A DNA stretch of 64,000 nucleotides from Gnetum montanum. Lineage: Eukaryota > Streptophyta > Gnetopsida > Gnetales > Gnetaceae. Position 1 is the first letter of the stretch; each line of letters opens with the position of its first letter. The translations under genes and the position numbers were made by a program. This document shows, one piece after another, positions 55,701 to 60,533 of this stretch. The stretch is from NCBI GenBank assembly GCA_015680685.1, contig MNCI01029114.1:175731-239730 (forward strand), read 5' to 3'. Under the pieces are notes generated by a model, which made no database searches, was not told where the DNA came from, and saw only the letters and a program-made list of their open reading frames with translations.

Positions 55701-58700
55701 AAAAAGAGAATGCACCAATCACCCACTATATCCTATATCTCATTTTGTGTCTTTTCACAAATGTTCCTCAACTCATAGAGCATTTCTCACATACCTTAAC
55801 AATGTGTCTGCTCCTTCAACACTATCTAAGGCTTTAAACTGTGAAAATTGGAAAAATGCTATGAATGTAGAAATGCAGGCCTTGGAGACAAACAACACAT
55901 GGGAGATAGTGGAGTTGCTGAAGGGGAAGAAACCAGTAGGATGCAAATGGGTATACACTGTGAAATACAAAGCTGATGGTTCTCTGGAGAGGTACAAAGT
56001 GAGATTGGTAGCCAAGGGATACACACAGACATATGGGATAGACTATCAGAAGACATTCACACCAATGGCAAAGATGAATACAGTAAGAATCGTTTTGTCT
56101 CTGCCAATTAATTATGATTGACCTTTAAAGCAATTTGATGTGAAAAATGTTTTCCTACATAGCGACTTAGAAGAGGAAATTTACATGGAGATTCCACCAG
56201 GCAATAATCAGAATACGACCTCAAACAAGGTATGCAAATTAAAGTAAGTGTTGTATGGCTTAAAGCAATCACCTAGGGCCTGGTTTGGAAGGTTCAGTAA
56301 CGTAATGATTGGAATGGGCTACAAACAGAGTCAAAGAGACCATACCTTGTTTATTCAACACACTGACTCAGAGGGAGTCACTGCCCTTATTGTGTATGTT
56401 GATGATATTGTAGTGATAGGAAATGATCATAGGGAGATAGAGAGATTGCGCAAGCACTCAGCAAAGGAGTTCGAGATAAAGTACTTGGGAAATTTGAAGT
56501 ATTTCCTAGGTATAGAAGTCGCACGGTCAAAGTAGGGAATTTTCATGAGCCAACAAAAATATACCCTAGATCTTCTAAGAGACACAGGGAAATTAGCTTG
56601 CAAACCATCAAGCACACCTATGGGTCCCAATCATAAGCTTGGAGAAGCAAAGGAAGATGTGGCCATCGACAAAGAAATGTATCAAAGATTGGCTGGTAGG
56701 CTTATTTATCTATCCCATATGCAACCTGATATAGCCTATGCAGTGAGTGTGGTAAGCTGGTTCATGCACAATCCTAAGGAGGTTCACTTACAAGAAGTCG
56801 ATCACATCCTGCACTATCTGAAAGGGTCTCTAGGTAAAGGCATCTTATTCAAGAAAGGTGATAGACTCACACTAGAGGCTTATACGAACGCAAACTATGT
56901 AAGCTTAGTCACAGATAGGAGATCCACCACCAGGTATTGTACCTTTGTCAGATGAAATCTAGTCACCTAAAGGAGCAAGAAACAAAATGTAGTAGCAAGA
57001 TCCAATGCTGAATCTGAATTCAAAGCAATGGCACAAGGAATATGCGAAATTGTTATGGTTGAAGATTATCCTAGAAGATCTAAGAGTCCATTGGGAAGGA
57101 CCTATGAGATTATACTATGATAACAAGTCAGCTATTAGCATCACCCACAATCCCATGCAACATGACCGGACTAAGCATATTGAAATTGATAGGCATTTTA
57201 TCAAACAAAAACTCGAGAGTGGTCTCGTTTGTACACCTTATGTTTCTTCCAACTCACAATTGGCGGATGTCCTCACTAAAGGGCTTTGCAATCCTCTTTT
57301 CCAGACATTGGTGTCCAAGCTAGGAATGGACAATGTCTATTCACCAGCTTGAGAGGGAGTGACAAAATTGAGCAGAAAACAATGTTGCCCTCTCAGCTGA
57401 TTTATAGTTAGTGATTGACTGATATTTGGCTGATTTTTAGGAATTAGTTTGGAGACATTTTCTCCTTGATTTTCTCCATGTAATCTCTATATATACCTCC
57501 ACTTGTAAACAAGAAGAAATCAAGAAAAAGATTTCCCTTTCTTTTCAAATTTTCTTAGATAGGGATCAATCTGAATATTCAAGTGTGTCTTATCTTCAAC
57601 ATAGCCTAGATGACATGGGAAATAGGTAAGTAATGATTAGCAAGGCAAGAAATACCCATCACTTGAAGCCCCCTTACTCCTTTGAGCCTACAATAATCAT
57701 TCATTGTGTCCCTCACAAGAATGAATAAGTGGAGAGAGACAGGATCCCCTTGGCACAAACCCCTATAAGGGGAGAAAACGCCCCTAACCTGGCCATTTAA
57801 ATCAAAGAAGAAGGCACCAAATCTTTGTATTTGTAAACATAGCTTGATAAAATGACTGTTAAAACCTTTCCTGATCCTTATTTTCTGCAAGGCAAACTAG
57901 CTAACCAAATCATAGGCCTTGGTGACATCAAGTTTGAGAAACATACCTAGAAATTTGGCCTTATTGGTTGAGTGCATGAGTTCTTAAAGAAGAATAATTT
58001 GATCCTAGATACATCTCCCTTCATAAATCCTGCTTCTTGTTGGCCTACCAAGGTTGGCATCAATGGTGTCAGTCTATGCACAAGAACTTTTGAAACAACT
58101 TGGAGCAAGGTATTACAGACCCCGATTGCCATATAATTTGAAAACAGTATGGATCTATCACTTTAGGCACTAGGACGATCCTAGAGCAATTTAATTCCTT
58201 TCGCATCTATCTCCACCTCAACATAAGGTTACACATATCCAACAAATTATCACTTACAACATCAAAGAATTCCGTAATGAATTCAATTGGCCACCCATTT
58301 GGCCCAAGAGCTCTTCTATTTTTCATTGACAAAATTGGGATTGCAATCTCATCTTTGGTTATGAATGTGCTGACCGAACTCGTCGGTGCGAGGCTGGAAC
58401 GTTACAAGCACCGAAGGATCAGCGGACGAGCACGGTTGACCCTGCCTCCGCTTGAGGGCAAGCTGGAGTGGACGAAGGCAGAGTGCCTTGAATGGTCCGC
58501 ACGCGGATCAAAATGAAGTCCAAGAGTTTATGGTTATCCTATCTATTAAGCATCTAAGTTTATGTTTACTACATGAAGAAAGGTAAATCTATTGATGTTT
58601 AAGAGGGATTCATTAACAGTAGCCATTTTAGCTCTATCTTGGATAAGCATGGAATTGTTTGTTTCTTTATTCCTACAAGCTCACATATAATCTCAGTTTT

Positions 58701-59777
58701 GTAGTGTGGCTGGAAGGCCTTGGTGTTACGGTGGAGAGCTTCTAGGGTTTGTGACAACTACAATTACATTCTCTCAATCAAGTTCCTACCTTTGGTTAGT
58801 TGAGGTATAGAACCTTTCTCAGTACTAAAAGTTTTCATGGGAGGTGTGTCATTGAAGTGAGATATCATGTGAATTGAAGTGGAAACATCTTCATGGACCA
58901 AATTAGGTGCTCAATGAAGAAGCAAGATTTATCTTCAAGTGGGAGATTGTTATTAAATGTGAAGCTAAATCTTCTAGCTTTATTCTTTAAATGATAATTG
59001 TAACTTTTGTACAAGATGAGCTATTGCTAGTTAATAGGTTCTTTCCAGATGGTTCCGTGGGATCCATTTTTCATTTAAAAGTGATTTTCTGAATGTTCTA
59101 CATTGTTGAGATCCTTCTAGAAGGATAACTTCCAGGTGTTTCTATATTAGAGTCTATAACATCGCTTTTGCCTATTTAAGGGTTCAATACCTAGACATTG
59201 TAAATAATCACCTCATTTGGATCAATTTAACAACAATACCAAAGCTTCTATGGAGGTTACCCTTTTTTCTTGTTGGTTCTATCTCGCAAATCTTGTGTTT
59301 CTTATTTGTTGTTTTGTATCAATTGTTGTTCTACTTCTAGTTTCAGTTTTATTTTTCATTCATTATCTTCAGGATTCTTCTTCAATATTATATCTGGATT
59401 TATCTTGTATATTGTCATTTTTGTCCATGTACTCCGTTGTGCTATTCTCCACCAACAATAAGTATTTTCTTACATCATAATCAGTTAAACAATTTATATG
59501 GAATGTGATGTCATAACTGTTCCACTGAAAAGGAAACACAACAAACCAGTACAATCACATGAATTACCTCAAATAATGTCAAAATGGAAAGAAGAGGACT
59601 CAATTGCAAACAAGTATAGATGTAAGGAAAAGAAACCTTTTGTACAAACTGTGTAGGACCTAGAACATGGCAAATATCAATAACAAGTTCTTCCATATTT
59701 GTCCTAAGTTGAGCAACTGCATCAGGTATGTCAATTACAGCTTCCTGTTCCTCTGCATTGAGTTCACGGATGTCAAC
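1652..59777 (-). CDS. MOS14: MOS14/TRN-SR nuclear import receptor, partial (11 internal exons)
   Basis: Eleven minus-strand exons join in one open frame of about 455 codons (1,366 nt). They match in order the middle and C-terminal part of plant MOS14 (transportin-SR, animal TNPO3), roughly residues 380-850 of a protein of about 960. Family knowledge: this importin-beta-type HEAT-repeat receptor carries phosphorylated SR splicing factors into the nucleus and is released by RanGTP; in Arabidopsis it is needed for correct splicing of immune-receptor transcripts. Recognition motifs include [41 protein letters not shown] and [12 protein letters not shown]. Every junction has GT/AG and all phases agree (0,0,0,2,0,0,2,1,1,0,1 at exon ends). 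Introns from the 5' side are 10705, 4744, 95, 13358, 3108, 10363, 3088, 94, 11120 and 85 bp. No exon carries a stop, while every TE around it does, so the gene is probably functional. The N-terminal Ran-binding part and the C-terminus lie outside the window. Confidence 0.95.
1849..2036 (-). CDS. MOS14: MOS14 exon 10
   Basis: Two bases plus 62 codons. Acceptor TTATTAG, donor AAG/GTATGT. Contains [10 protein letters not shown] and [18 protein letters not shown], the most conserved stretch of this protein and the strongest single piece of evidence for the gene call. Confidence 0.96.
2490..3225 (+). mobile_element. LINE ORF1 fragment
   Basis: Around 2760-2950 a broken plus-strand frame reads [10 protein letters not shown] followed by ARMGFA, resembling the DUF4283-like block of other ORF1 copies here ([10 protein letters not shown] and MGFARF). 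Upstream is a G-rich stretch as in LINE ORF1 N-terminal regions. Several stops; no endonuclease follows. Confidence 0.5.
3226..4800 (+). mobile_element. Probable Ty3-like solo LTR
   Basis: Starts with TGTAATGCCCCAAC, like the 5' end of many plant Ty3 LTRs, and has TATAAATAGAGGC at 4398-4410 followed by a pyrimidine-rich leader. No coding potential. The right end is uncertain and may be cut by the LINE beginning near 4936. Confidence 0.4.
5255..5465 (-). pseudogene. J-domain-like segment of LINE (copy 1)
   Basis: Frame reads [10 protein letters not shown], then a basic helix with three stops, HLDGKG at 5361-5378 in place of HPD-x-G, and [16 protein letters not shown]. The preceding Glu-rich frame is a coiled coil. 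CTA (Leu) is one C-to-T step from CCA (Pro). Confidence 0.65.
6737..6758. other. Assembly gap (22 N)
   Basis: Run of 22 N inside the LINE between its RT and tail domains. The true missing length is unknown, so the zf-RVT region of this copy may be partly absent for that reason. Confidence 1.
7795..8084 (+). mobile_element. LINE 3' end with poly(A)
   Basis: Non-coding, T/C-rich plus-strand tail ending in TAATATATATTCCTGACC, TTTTCTC and an A-run at 8071-8082. The same terminal motif ends other LINE copies here (near 18005-18035, and in reverse near 36905 and 63045). It directly abuts the truncated 5' side of the minus-strand LINE. Confidence 0.7.
8085..9235. other. Intronic stretch, no recognised feature
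   Basis: AT-rich to about 8800, then more mixed composition (8820-9160) that may be an unrecognised LTR or LINE 5' region. I see no coding frame, termini or repeats that I can name. Confidence 0.4.
9240..11110 (+). mobile_element. LINE fragment: ORF1 end, endonuclease, linker
   Basis: From about 9735 the plus strand reads [17 protein letters not shown], then VVCLHETKL, and at 10100-10130 [12 protein letters not shown], i.e. the AP-endonuclease landmarks SWN-x-RG, QETK and GDFN with GDFN degraded to GSFN. The linker to the RT follows with many stops. The element is lost at the start of RT (FFREF-like, about 11080-11110). Confidence 0.75.
11833..11876 (-). promoter_or_regulatory. Tandem duplicated TATA region of the LTR
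   Basis: Two adjacent 22-bp units (11833-11854 and 11855-11876) differ at two positions. Each contains TATATAAATA on the minus strand, the strand of the LTR and of the host gene. Confidence 0.5.
11939..11966. repeat. Perfect 10-bp inverted repeat
   Basis: TTGCATTGAT and ATCAATGCAA flank an 8-base spacer. It lies just inside the 5' edge of the LTR. Could form a hairpin or be a dimeric factor site. Confidence 0.6.
12400..12665 (-). pseudogene. Coiled-coil gag-like remnant
   Basis: Minus-strand frame with a roughly 55-residue open stretch rich in K/E/Q/L heptads ([19 protein letters not shown]) and then a stop. It lies upstream, in minus-strand sense, of the Ty3-like PPT and LTR, so gag of the same deleted element is likely; no diagnostic motif is seen. 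The flanks 11989-12399 and 12666-13156 hold nothing recognised. Confidence 0.4.
13157..13249 (-). CDS. MOS14: MOS14 exon 9
   Basis: Two bases, 30 codons and one base. Acceptor TTGCAG, donor TCAG/GTAAGG. Encodes [20 protein letters not shown] and a following C-F-I-R-S, matching the family GEHFMLLLPSVLDCLSRNFL block and CYIRT. Confidence 0.94.
13344..13531 (-). CDS. MOS14: MOS14 exon 8
   Basis: One base, 62 codons and one base. Acceptor CTTTCAG, donor TCAG/GTACAA. Encodes [32 protein letters not shown] and [14 protein letters not shown], matching the family blocks IGTVFSHLAT, FWPILEKLF and AACRALSLAIQSS. Followed by a 94-bp intron. Confidence 0.94.
13532..14205 (-). other. MOS14 intron 7, plain part
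   Basis: AT-rich intron sequence upstream of exon 8, without recognisable TE features up to the LINE fragment at 14210. Confidence 0.5.
14210..14925 (+). mobile_element. LINE fragment: linker and RT with internal deletion
   Basis: 14216-14600 reads the linker with [14 protein letters not shown] and [13 protein letters not shown]. After a deletion of the RT fingers, 14620-14925 reads [19 protein letters not shown] and [13 protein letters not shown]. Ends before the catalytic YxDD block at a junction with an oppositely oriented LINE 3' part. Confidence 0.8.
14926..15765 (-). mobile_element. LINE 3' part: coiled coil, J-like segment, 3' UTR
   Basis: Read leftwards from 15765: Glu-rich coiled coil (about 15310-15650, e.g. 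[15 protein letters not shown]), J-like segment (about 15110-15300), then T-rich 3' UTR to 14926 without a visible poly(A). It sits tail-to-tail with the plus-strand LINE fragment. Confidence 0.65.
15110..15300 (-). pseudogene. J-domain-like segment of LINE (copy 2)
   Basis: Frame reads HCHYLVV, then [20 protein letters not shown] with HSD at 15205-15213, and FKDF, one stop, EVAAFVD. TCT (Ser) is one C-to-T step from CCT (Pro), so the ancestral loop was probably HPD. Confidence 0.65.
15766..16619 (-). other. MOS14 intron 7, plain part
   Basis: AT-rich sequence between the LINE pieces and the donor of exon 7. Nothing recognised. Confidence 0.5.
16620..16702 (-). CDS. MOS14: MOS14 exon 7
   Basis: 27 codons plus AG. 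Acceptor TTCACAG, donor AG/GTTTGT. Encodes a poorly conserved loop ([12 protein letters not shown]) and [12 protein letters not shown]. The split codon AG/A gives the Arg of the conserved R-I pair at the exon 8 junction, which supports both boundaries. Confidence 0.88.
17021..18045 (+). mobile_element. LINE 3' part: coiled coil, J-like segment, 3' UTR
   Basis: Plus strand: Lys/Glu coiled coil (about 17060-17480, e.g. [15 protein letters not shown]), J-like segment (17500-17715), a non-coding 3' UTR of about 300 bp with T-rich blocks, and the LINE end motif GTAATATATTCTTGACC with A-rich tail near 18035. A 5'-truncated insertion. Confidence 0.7.
17500..17715 (+). pseudogene. J-domain-like segment of LINE (copy 3)
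   Basis: Frame reads WYVVMGVN, a stop, [16 protein letters not shown] at 17585-17599, then [19 protein letters not shown] differs from HPD by a C-to-T (CCG to CTG) and a G-to-A (GAC to AAC) step. One in-frame stop inside the segment; otherwise well kept. Confidence 0.7.
18046..18400 (-). other. MOS14 intron 6, AT-rich stretch
   Basis: Very AT-rich sequence between two LINE insertions; nothing recognised. The same holds for 16703-17020 next to exon 7. Confidence 0.5.
18405..21425 (+). mobile_element. LINE, 5' two-thirds (ORF1, EN, RT to YVDD)
   Basis: G-rich 5' region (18409-18660), ORF1 with the DUF4283-like block at 19150-19390 ([27 protein letters not shown]) but no zinc knuckle, endonuclease from 19400 (ILS, stop, [15 protein letters not shown]), linker ([19 protein letters not shown] at 20430-20490), and RT ([28 protein letters not shown] at 21388-21405). 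It ends abruptly some 20 bases after YVDD, fused to another LINE in the same orientation. Many stops, mostly of the TGG-to-TAG kind. Confidence 0.88.
21426..24340 (+). mobile_element. LINE, 5'-truncated in EN (EN, RT, zf-RVT)
   Basis: Starts inside the endonuclease (NVVCLQETK at about 21475) and continues with [13 protein letters not shown] (about 21775), linker ([16 protein letters not shown]), RT (22646-23465; [22 protein letters not shown]) and a zf-RVT-like region ([18 protein letters not shown], about 24240-24300). The catalytic block reads YTGD (23355-23366) instead of YxDD, so this RT was inactive. It stops before the tail, coiled-coil and J-like domains. Confidence 0.88.
24341..26400. 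other. Unrecognised repeat-like stretch in intron 6
   Basis: About 2 kb of C/A-rich plus strand without open frames. Its composition differs from the AT-rich intron flanks, and the segment near 25980 reads GGGGTGTCAT, which could be a reversed LTR edge. An LTR or non-coding TE region is likely but I cannot name it. Confidence 0.35.
26401..28385 (-). other. Plain intron around exon 6
   Basis: Except for exon 6 (27066-27215) the stretch is ordinary AT-rich intron with short A/T runs. No TE signature recognised. Confidence 0.5.
27066..27215 (-). CDS. MOS14: MOS14 exon 6
   Basis: 50 codons, phase 0/0. Acceptor TTGCAG, donor CTG/GTAAGG. Contains [17 protein letters not shown], matching DEEEVITAITVIL of the family, and ends in [11 protein letters not shown]. 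Confidence 0.94.
28386..28770 (+). mobile_element. LINE ORF1 C-terminal fragment
   Basis: Plus-strand frame from about 28546 reads [20 protein letters not shown] and [20 protein letters not shown]. This basic/polar region resembles the tail of plant LINE ORF1 between the zinc knuckle and the endonuclease ORF. Family assignment is weak and rests mainly on the adjacent, opposite ORF1 piece. Confidence 0.4.
28860..29215 (-). mobile_element. LINE ORF1 fragment with zinc knuckle
   Basis: Minus strand reads [37 protein letters not shown] and then CNSCGKLEH, the start of a C-x2-C-x4-H-x4-C knuckle cut off before the last Cys. Same ORF1 family as at 19.2 kb and 42.4 kb. Confidence 0.75.
29216..30323 (-). 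other. MOS14 intron 5, plain part
   Basis: AT-rich intron next to the donor of exon 5. No TE recognised. Confidence 0.5.
30324..30459 (-). CDS. MOS14: MOS14 exon 5
   Basis: One base plus 45 codons. Acceptor TTTTCAG, donor GAG/GTAAGG. Encodes [22 protein letters not shown] and [11 protein letters not shown], among the best-conserved blocks of the family (family pattern: ACASALRKICED, then SNLDILMWIGE). Confidence 0.94.
30580..33330 (+). mobile_element. LINE (second lineage), RT C-terminus to J-like segment
   Basis: Starts after the catalytic RT motifs (about 30650-31050 reads the region around EGQLIF and INNFIWS-like blocks with frameshifts). The conserved tail domain lies at 31735-32010 ([34 protein letters not shown]), then a charged coiled-coil stretch (about 32530-33000) and a J-like segment (33060-33245). 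More decayed than the others and different in sequence, but with the same domain order. Confidence 0.65.
33060..33245 (+). pseudogene. J-domain-like segment of LINE (copy 6)
   Basis: Frame reads [11 protein letters not shown], then [17 protein letters not shown] with HPS-K-G at 33156-33170, and a Cys/Glu/Lys helix to a stop at about 33243. HPS is two transitions from HPD (GAT to AGT). Confidence 0.6.
33400..34214 (-). mobile_element. Probable solo LTR (copia-type)
   Basis: On the minus strand it starts TGTTAGAGG at 34214, has a TATA-like CATAAATAGAAGGC near 34040, and contains on the plus strand GTGGTTCGGGCC at about 33818 followed by a CTACTTCCAC block. This pair recurs in many plant copia LTRs (typical GTGGTTCGG and CTACGTCCAC). 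Left end unclear. It cuts into the J-like end of the neighbouring LINE. Confidence 0.5.
34215..34395 (-). pseudogene. J-domain-like segment of LINE (copy 5, intact HPD)
   Basis: The clearest J-domain match in the window. From 34383 leftwards: [20 protein letters not shown], followed directly by [11 protein letters not shown], with HPDKG at 34291-34305. Two stops follow, then [12 protein letters not shown] before the LTR at 34214. Spacing from Y to HPD (25 residues) and the [10 protein letters not shown] helix fit helix I-end, helix II and the HPD loop of DnaJ-type domains. Confidence 0.75.
34215..36899 (-). mobile_element. LINE (second lineage), RT to J-like segment
   Basis: Read leftwards from 36895: RT palm remnant ([20 protein letters not shown], catalytic block degraded to YIEY), RT thumb ([39 protein letters not shown]), a zf-RVT-like region (around 35900), the tail domain (about 35300-35500; [13 protein letters not shown]), a Glu-rich coiled coil (34400-34880; LRRELEAKF) and a J-like segment. 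Numerous stops and frameshifts. Confidence 0.7.
36900..43400 (-). mobile_element. Near full-length LINE, all domains present but decayed
   Basis: Read leftwards: GC-richer 5' region (43400-42600), ORF1 (42187-42586; [25 protein letters not shown], knuckle with second Cys changed to Tyr: [14 protein letters not shown]), endonuclease from ATG at 41650 ([18 protein letters not shown] at about 41257-41280; SDHRPL near 41010), RT (39600-40310; [18 protein letters not shown] at 39712-39726), zf-RVT (38750-39106; [20 protein letters not shown]), tail domain (about 38000-38640), coiled coil (37540-37870), J-like segment (37330-37530) and 3' end TGACCTTTTTGC plus A-run at 36909-36903. About 6.5 kb. 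RT Asp is replaced by Asn and many stops exist. Confidence 0.85.
37330..37530 (-). pseudogene. J-domain-like segment of LINE (copy 4)
   Basis: [10 protein letters not shown] (match to SARQWLREGQ of copy 7), then LKRFIRSVT in one frame and FHLDKTG in the next (HLD at 37427-37435). CTG is one C-to-T step from CCG. A frameshift lies between helix II and the loop. Confidence 0.6.
43401..43817 (-). other. MOS14 intron 4, part next to exon 4
   Basis: Ordinary intron between the 5' side of the LINE and the weak GTACGA donor of exon 4. Nothing recognised. Confidence 0.5.
43818..43897 (-). CDS. MOS14: MOS14 exon 4
   Basis: 26 codons plus two bases; the Leu codon CT/G is completed by exon 5. Acceptor CTTCAG. 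Contains [14 protein letters not shown], matching the family block ADVVGSYS. The donor is the weak GTACGA. I chose it because homology needs LLLFLA across the junction and no better GT lies nearby. Confidence 0.88.
43993..44106 (-). CDS. MOS14: MOS14 exon 3
   Basis: 38 codons, phase 0/0. Acceptor TTTCAG, donor GTAAGT. Carries [15 protein letters not shown] and RLTGFMCL, corresponding to the family block EAFDFSLIMQLV and GFICVV. Separated from exon 4 by only 95 bp. Confidence 0.93.
44107..44860 (-). other. MOS14 intron 2, plain part with SINE-head-like sequence
   Basis: AT-rich. At 44278-44330 TTGTTGGCACAGCTGG and TATAATGGTCC resemble the start of the SINE at 49511 (TGTTGGCAACAGCTGCC) and a tRNA A box, but no B box follows. 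A degraded SINE head is possible. Confidence 0.4.
44862..47770 (+). mobile_element. LINE, linker to tail domain
   Basis: Plus strand: linker ([28 protein letters not shown], 44960-45080), RT with a long intact stretch 45329-45976 ([52 protein letters not shown]), a frameshift, YANDTILF at 45985-46008, thumb ([14 protein letters not shown]), an HKYQPWEAP block, a degraded zf-RVT region, and the tail domain at 47101-47400 ([28 protein letters not shown]). Ends near 47770 before the coiled coil and J-like segment. The first catalytic Asp is Asn. Best-preserved RT of the window. Confidence 0.88.
47771..48850 (-). other. MOS14 intron 2, plain part
   Basis: AT-rich intron between the LINE end and the donor of exon 2; nothing recognised. 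Confidence 0.5.
48851..48931 (-). CDS. MOS14: MOS14 exon 2
   Basis: 27 codons, phase 0/0. Acceptor ACCAG, perfect donor GTAAGT. Encodes the segment with APWSSLEAP and [11 protein letters not shown], matching the family block before a long HEAT helix (IEAKLFALN in Arabidopsis). Confidence 0.92.
48932..49510 (-). other. MOS14 intron 1, part next to exon 2
   Basis: AT-rich sequence with the acceptor of exon 2 at its left edge. No recognised feature. Confidence 0.5.
49511..49810 (+). mobile_element. tRNA-derived SINE
   Basis: Head with an A-box-like block (GCCTCATTAGGAGAGCACC), a CCTCC/AGGAGG anticodon-like stem and a B-box-like GGTTTGATTTCC (49567-49578), followed by an unrelated body of about 230 bp. 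The body carries a 15-bp direct repeat CTGGCGCTAGAATCT at 49684-49698 and 49721-49735. No clear poly(A) or target duplication seen. Confidence 0.5.
49950..50510 (-). mobile_element. Probable LTR
   Basis: On the minus strand CTATAAAAGGATG near 50280-50292 is a good TATA box, and AATAAAGAAAAAG near 50010 a polyadenylation-type signal about 270 bp downstream. No coding frame. May be the 3' LTR of the Ty3-like relic to its right. 50511-50790 holds short degenerate repeats (CTACGACCTG twice near 50485 and 50515). Confidence 0.45.
51300..52315 (-). pseudogene. Ty3/gypsy-like gag end and protease remnant
   Basis: 52312-51970 encodes a very charged Lys/Glu region, followed by a frame with VLIDG in the position of the protease D-S/G-G motif. 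Then 51826-51329 reads [27 protein letters not shown] and [18 protein letters not shown], matching the plant Ty3 protease-RT spacer pattern (PYKVSW, IGRPW-x-YDR). RT, RNase H and integrase are missing. The segment 52050-52100 contains two near-identical ~50-bp units ([12 protein letters not shown] repeated). Confidence 0.65.
52316..53284. other. Unrecognised stretch between Ty3 relic and copia element
   Basis: Mixed composition, no long frame, no LTR ends. It may be the 5' side of the Ty3-like relic (LTR and leader), but I see no primer-binding site. Confidence 0.35.
53290..53585 (+). repeat. Left (5') LTR of copia element
   Basis: Begins TGACAAAATTGAGC and ends TTTTGTCA. Contains three tandem 49-bp units (53290-53338, 53339-53387, 53388-53436), where the right LTR has one. 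TATATATACC at 53516 is a candidate TATA box. Confidence 0.92.
53586..53598 (+). promoter_or_regulatory. Primer-binding site
   Basis: TGGTATCGAAGC directly follows the left LTR. Plant copia elements usually have TGGTATCAGAGC, complementary to initiator-methionine tRNA; this copy differs by two bases. Confidence 0.85.
53667..57352 (+). pseudogene. Copia gag-pol pseudogene (gag largely deleted)
   Basis: Order: short leader frame (53667-53760), the end of a gag zinc knuckle (second Cys lost; [14 protein letters not shown]), protease [12 protein letters not shown] where the catalytic Asp is Asn (54083-54091), GAG-pre-integrase [10 protein letters not shown], integrase zinc residues [11 protein letters not shown], integrase core ([25 protein letters not shown]), frameshifts at 55040-55400, RT ([23 protein letters not shown] intact at 56395-56406), RNase H (AYTNANY where relatives have [26 protein letters not shown]). 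Several stops are TGG-to-TAG changes. Gag of about 250 residues is missing, so even the ancestor of this copy may have been non-autonomous. Confidence 0.92.
57349..57359 (+). promoter_or_regulatory. Polypurine tract
   Basis: Purine run GAGAGGGAG immediately before the TGACAAAATT start of the right LTR and a few bases after the pol stop codon. Confidence 0.85.
57360..57557 (+). repeat. Right (3') LTR of copia element
   Basis: 198 bp with a single 49-bp unit. Ends TTTTCTTA where the left LTR ends TTTTGTCA; accepting two substitutions makes the GATAG target duplication exact. Confidence 0.88.
57600..58375 (-). mobile_element. LINE RT fragment
   Basis: Read leftwards: [17 protein letters not shown] (about 58310), [58 protein letters not shown], then LANHY at about 57627 where the frame stops just before the expected ADD residues. 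Only the RT fingers and palm remain. Confidence 0.85.
58376..58515 (+). other. Short CpG-rich insert
   Basis: About 140 bp with many CpG (CGAACTCGTCGGTGCGAGG and more), bordered sharply by AT-rich LINE sequence and AT-rich LTR-region sequence. A plus-strand frame is open ([20 protein letters not shown]) but too short to identify. Not recognised. Confidence 0.6.
58516..59350 (+). mobile_element. Copia-type 3' region and LTR
   Basis: CTTCAAGTGGGAGATTGTTA at 58938-58957 is a typical plant copia purine tract and LTR start. The LTR runs from about 58948 to about 59350 (TATTTAAGGG near 59174) and is clearly related to 61080-61400. Sequence 58516-58937 would be its non-coding 3' part. Confidence 0.6.
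59351..59636 (-). other. MOS14 intron 1, start
   Basis: Sequence adjacent to the donor of exon 1; no further feature recognised. Confidence 0.5.
59637..59777 (-). CDS. MOS14: MOS14 exon 1 of those visible
   Basis: 47 codons, phase 0 at both ends. Acceptor TATAG before GTTGAC (an in-frame stop in the acceptor fixes the start); donor AAG/GTTTCT. It encodes an acidic linker, then a HEAT helix ending [18 protein letters not shown], matching the family block that reads ELLVDICQLL in Arabidopsis. I searched by eye up to 64000 for the preceding exon and did not find it. Confidence 0.92.
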
Positions 59778-60015
59778 CTATAAGATTACACGCAAATCAG
59801 AATATAAAAAAAAACCATCTTAAGGAAATAAAACAGCTTAGGTTTAAAACACATTGCCAAAAAGTTCAGATGACAGTATGTTATGAAGAACCATAACTTG
59901 TAACGAAATTAATCCAATTAATAAACTTGCTAAGTGTATTCCAATAACCTTGAAGCTTCAAATAACCTCAAAGCGAGCCAACCTTTAGAAATAGATGTAA
60001 CCTTACAAAATGTTA
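59778..60015 (-). other. Intron upstream of exon 1
   Basis: AT-rich; ends with the acceptor TATAG of exon 1. No exon found. Confidence 0.5.
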
Positions 60016-60251
60016 TTTATTTCTGGTTTGCTGTTTTTTGCCTGGCCGCTTGGGCCGGGTTTCAAGGGAACAGGGATTGAAGGGGGAAAGGTTATGGGAC
60101 ACGTTATATGACGGGGAACATGCTGCAGTAAGGCTTTAGAGCCTGGCAGTTGTTAGGGGCATGGGGTCAAAAACACTGACCTATGCTATACTTTTGTACA
60201 GCTTACTTTTTGGATTAATACAGCTCAACATTTTTCCGAAAAAAAAAAAAC
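60016..60251 (+). mobile_element. LINE 3' tail with poly(A)
   Basis: A G/T-rich segment ends TTAATACAGCTCAACATTTT, TCCG and A11 (60241-60251), resembling the end of the LINE at 63.04 kb (TAATACAATCCTGAACATTT). A strongly 5'-truncated insertion of about 235 bp. Confidence 0.65.
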
Positions 60252-60533
60252 CCAAACTCATGGTATATGACACTGAAAAGGAAATAGGAAACAAAATGAA
60301 CCAAGGAGACACTGCGAAAAATACACCAAATAATGCAATATGTATTTCATAGCTGTAGGTAAGTTATAAGAGCCAAGCTGTTACAACACAAGCCTTATGA
60401 ACAGCAATGAGAGAAATCATTAATTAGAAAGGTAAGAAGCCTTGTGAATGGATGTACTTTACAATCCTTAAACAATAAGAAAACTAAAATTTAGAATGAA
60501 TATGCTAAACAGCAAGAATCAAATTACACAACT

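Larger units (their letters stand above)
53290..57557 (+). mobile_element. Copia LTR retrotransposon, gag-deleted, with target duplication
   Basis: A 4.27-kb element flanked by the 5-bp direct repeat GATAG (53285-53289 and 57558-57562). It has a 296-bp left and 198-bp right LTR, a primer-binding site like that for initiator-Met tRNA and a purine tract before the right LTR. Apart from two extra 49-bp units in the left LTR, the LTRs differ at only a handful of positions, so insertion was fairly recent compared with the LINEs. Most of gag is missing. Confidence 0.93.
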
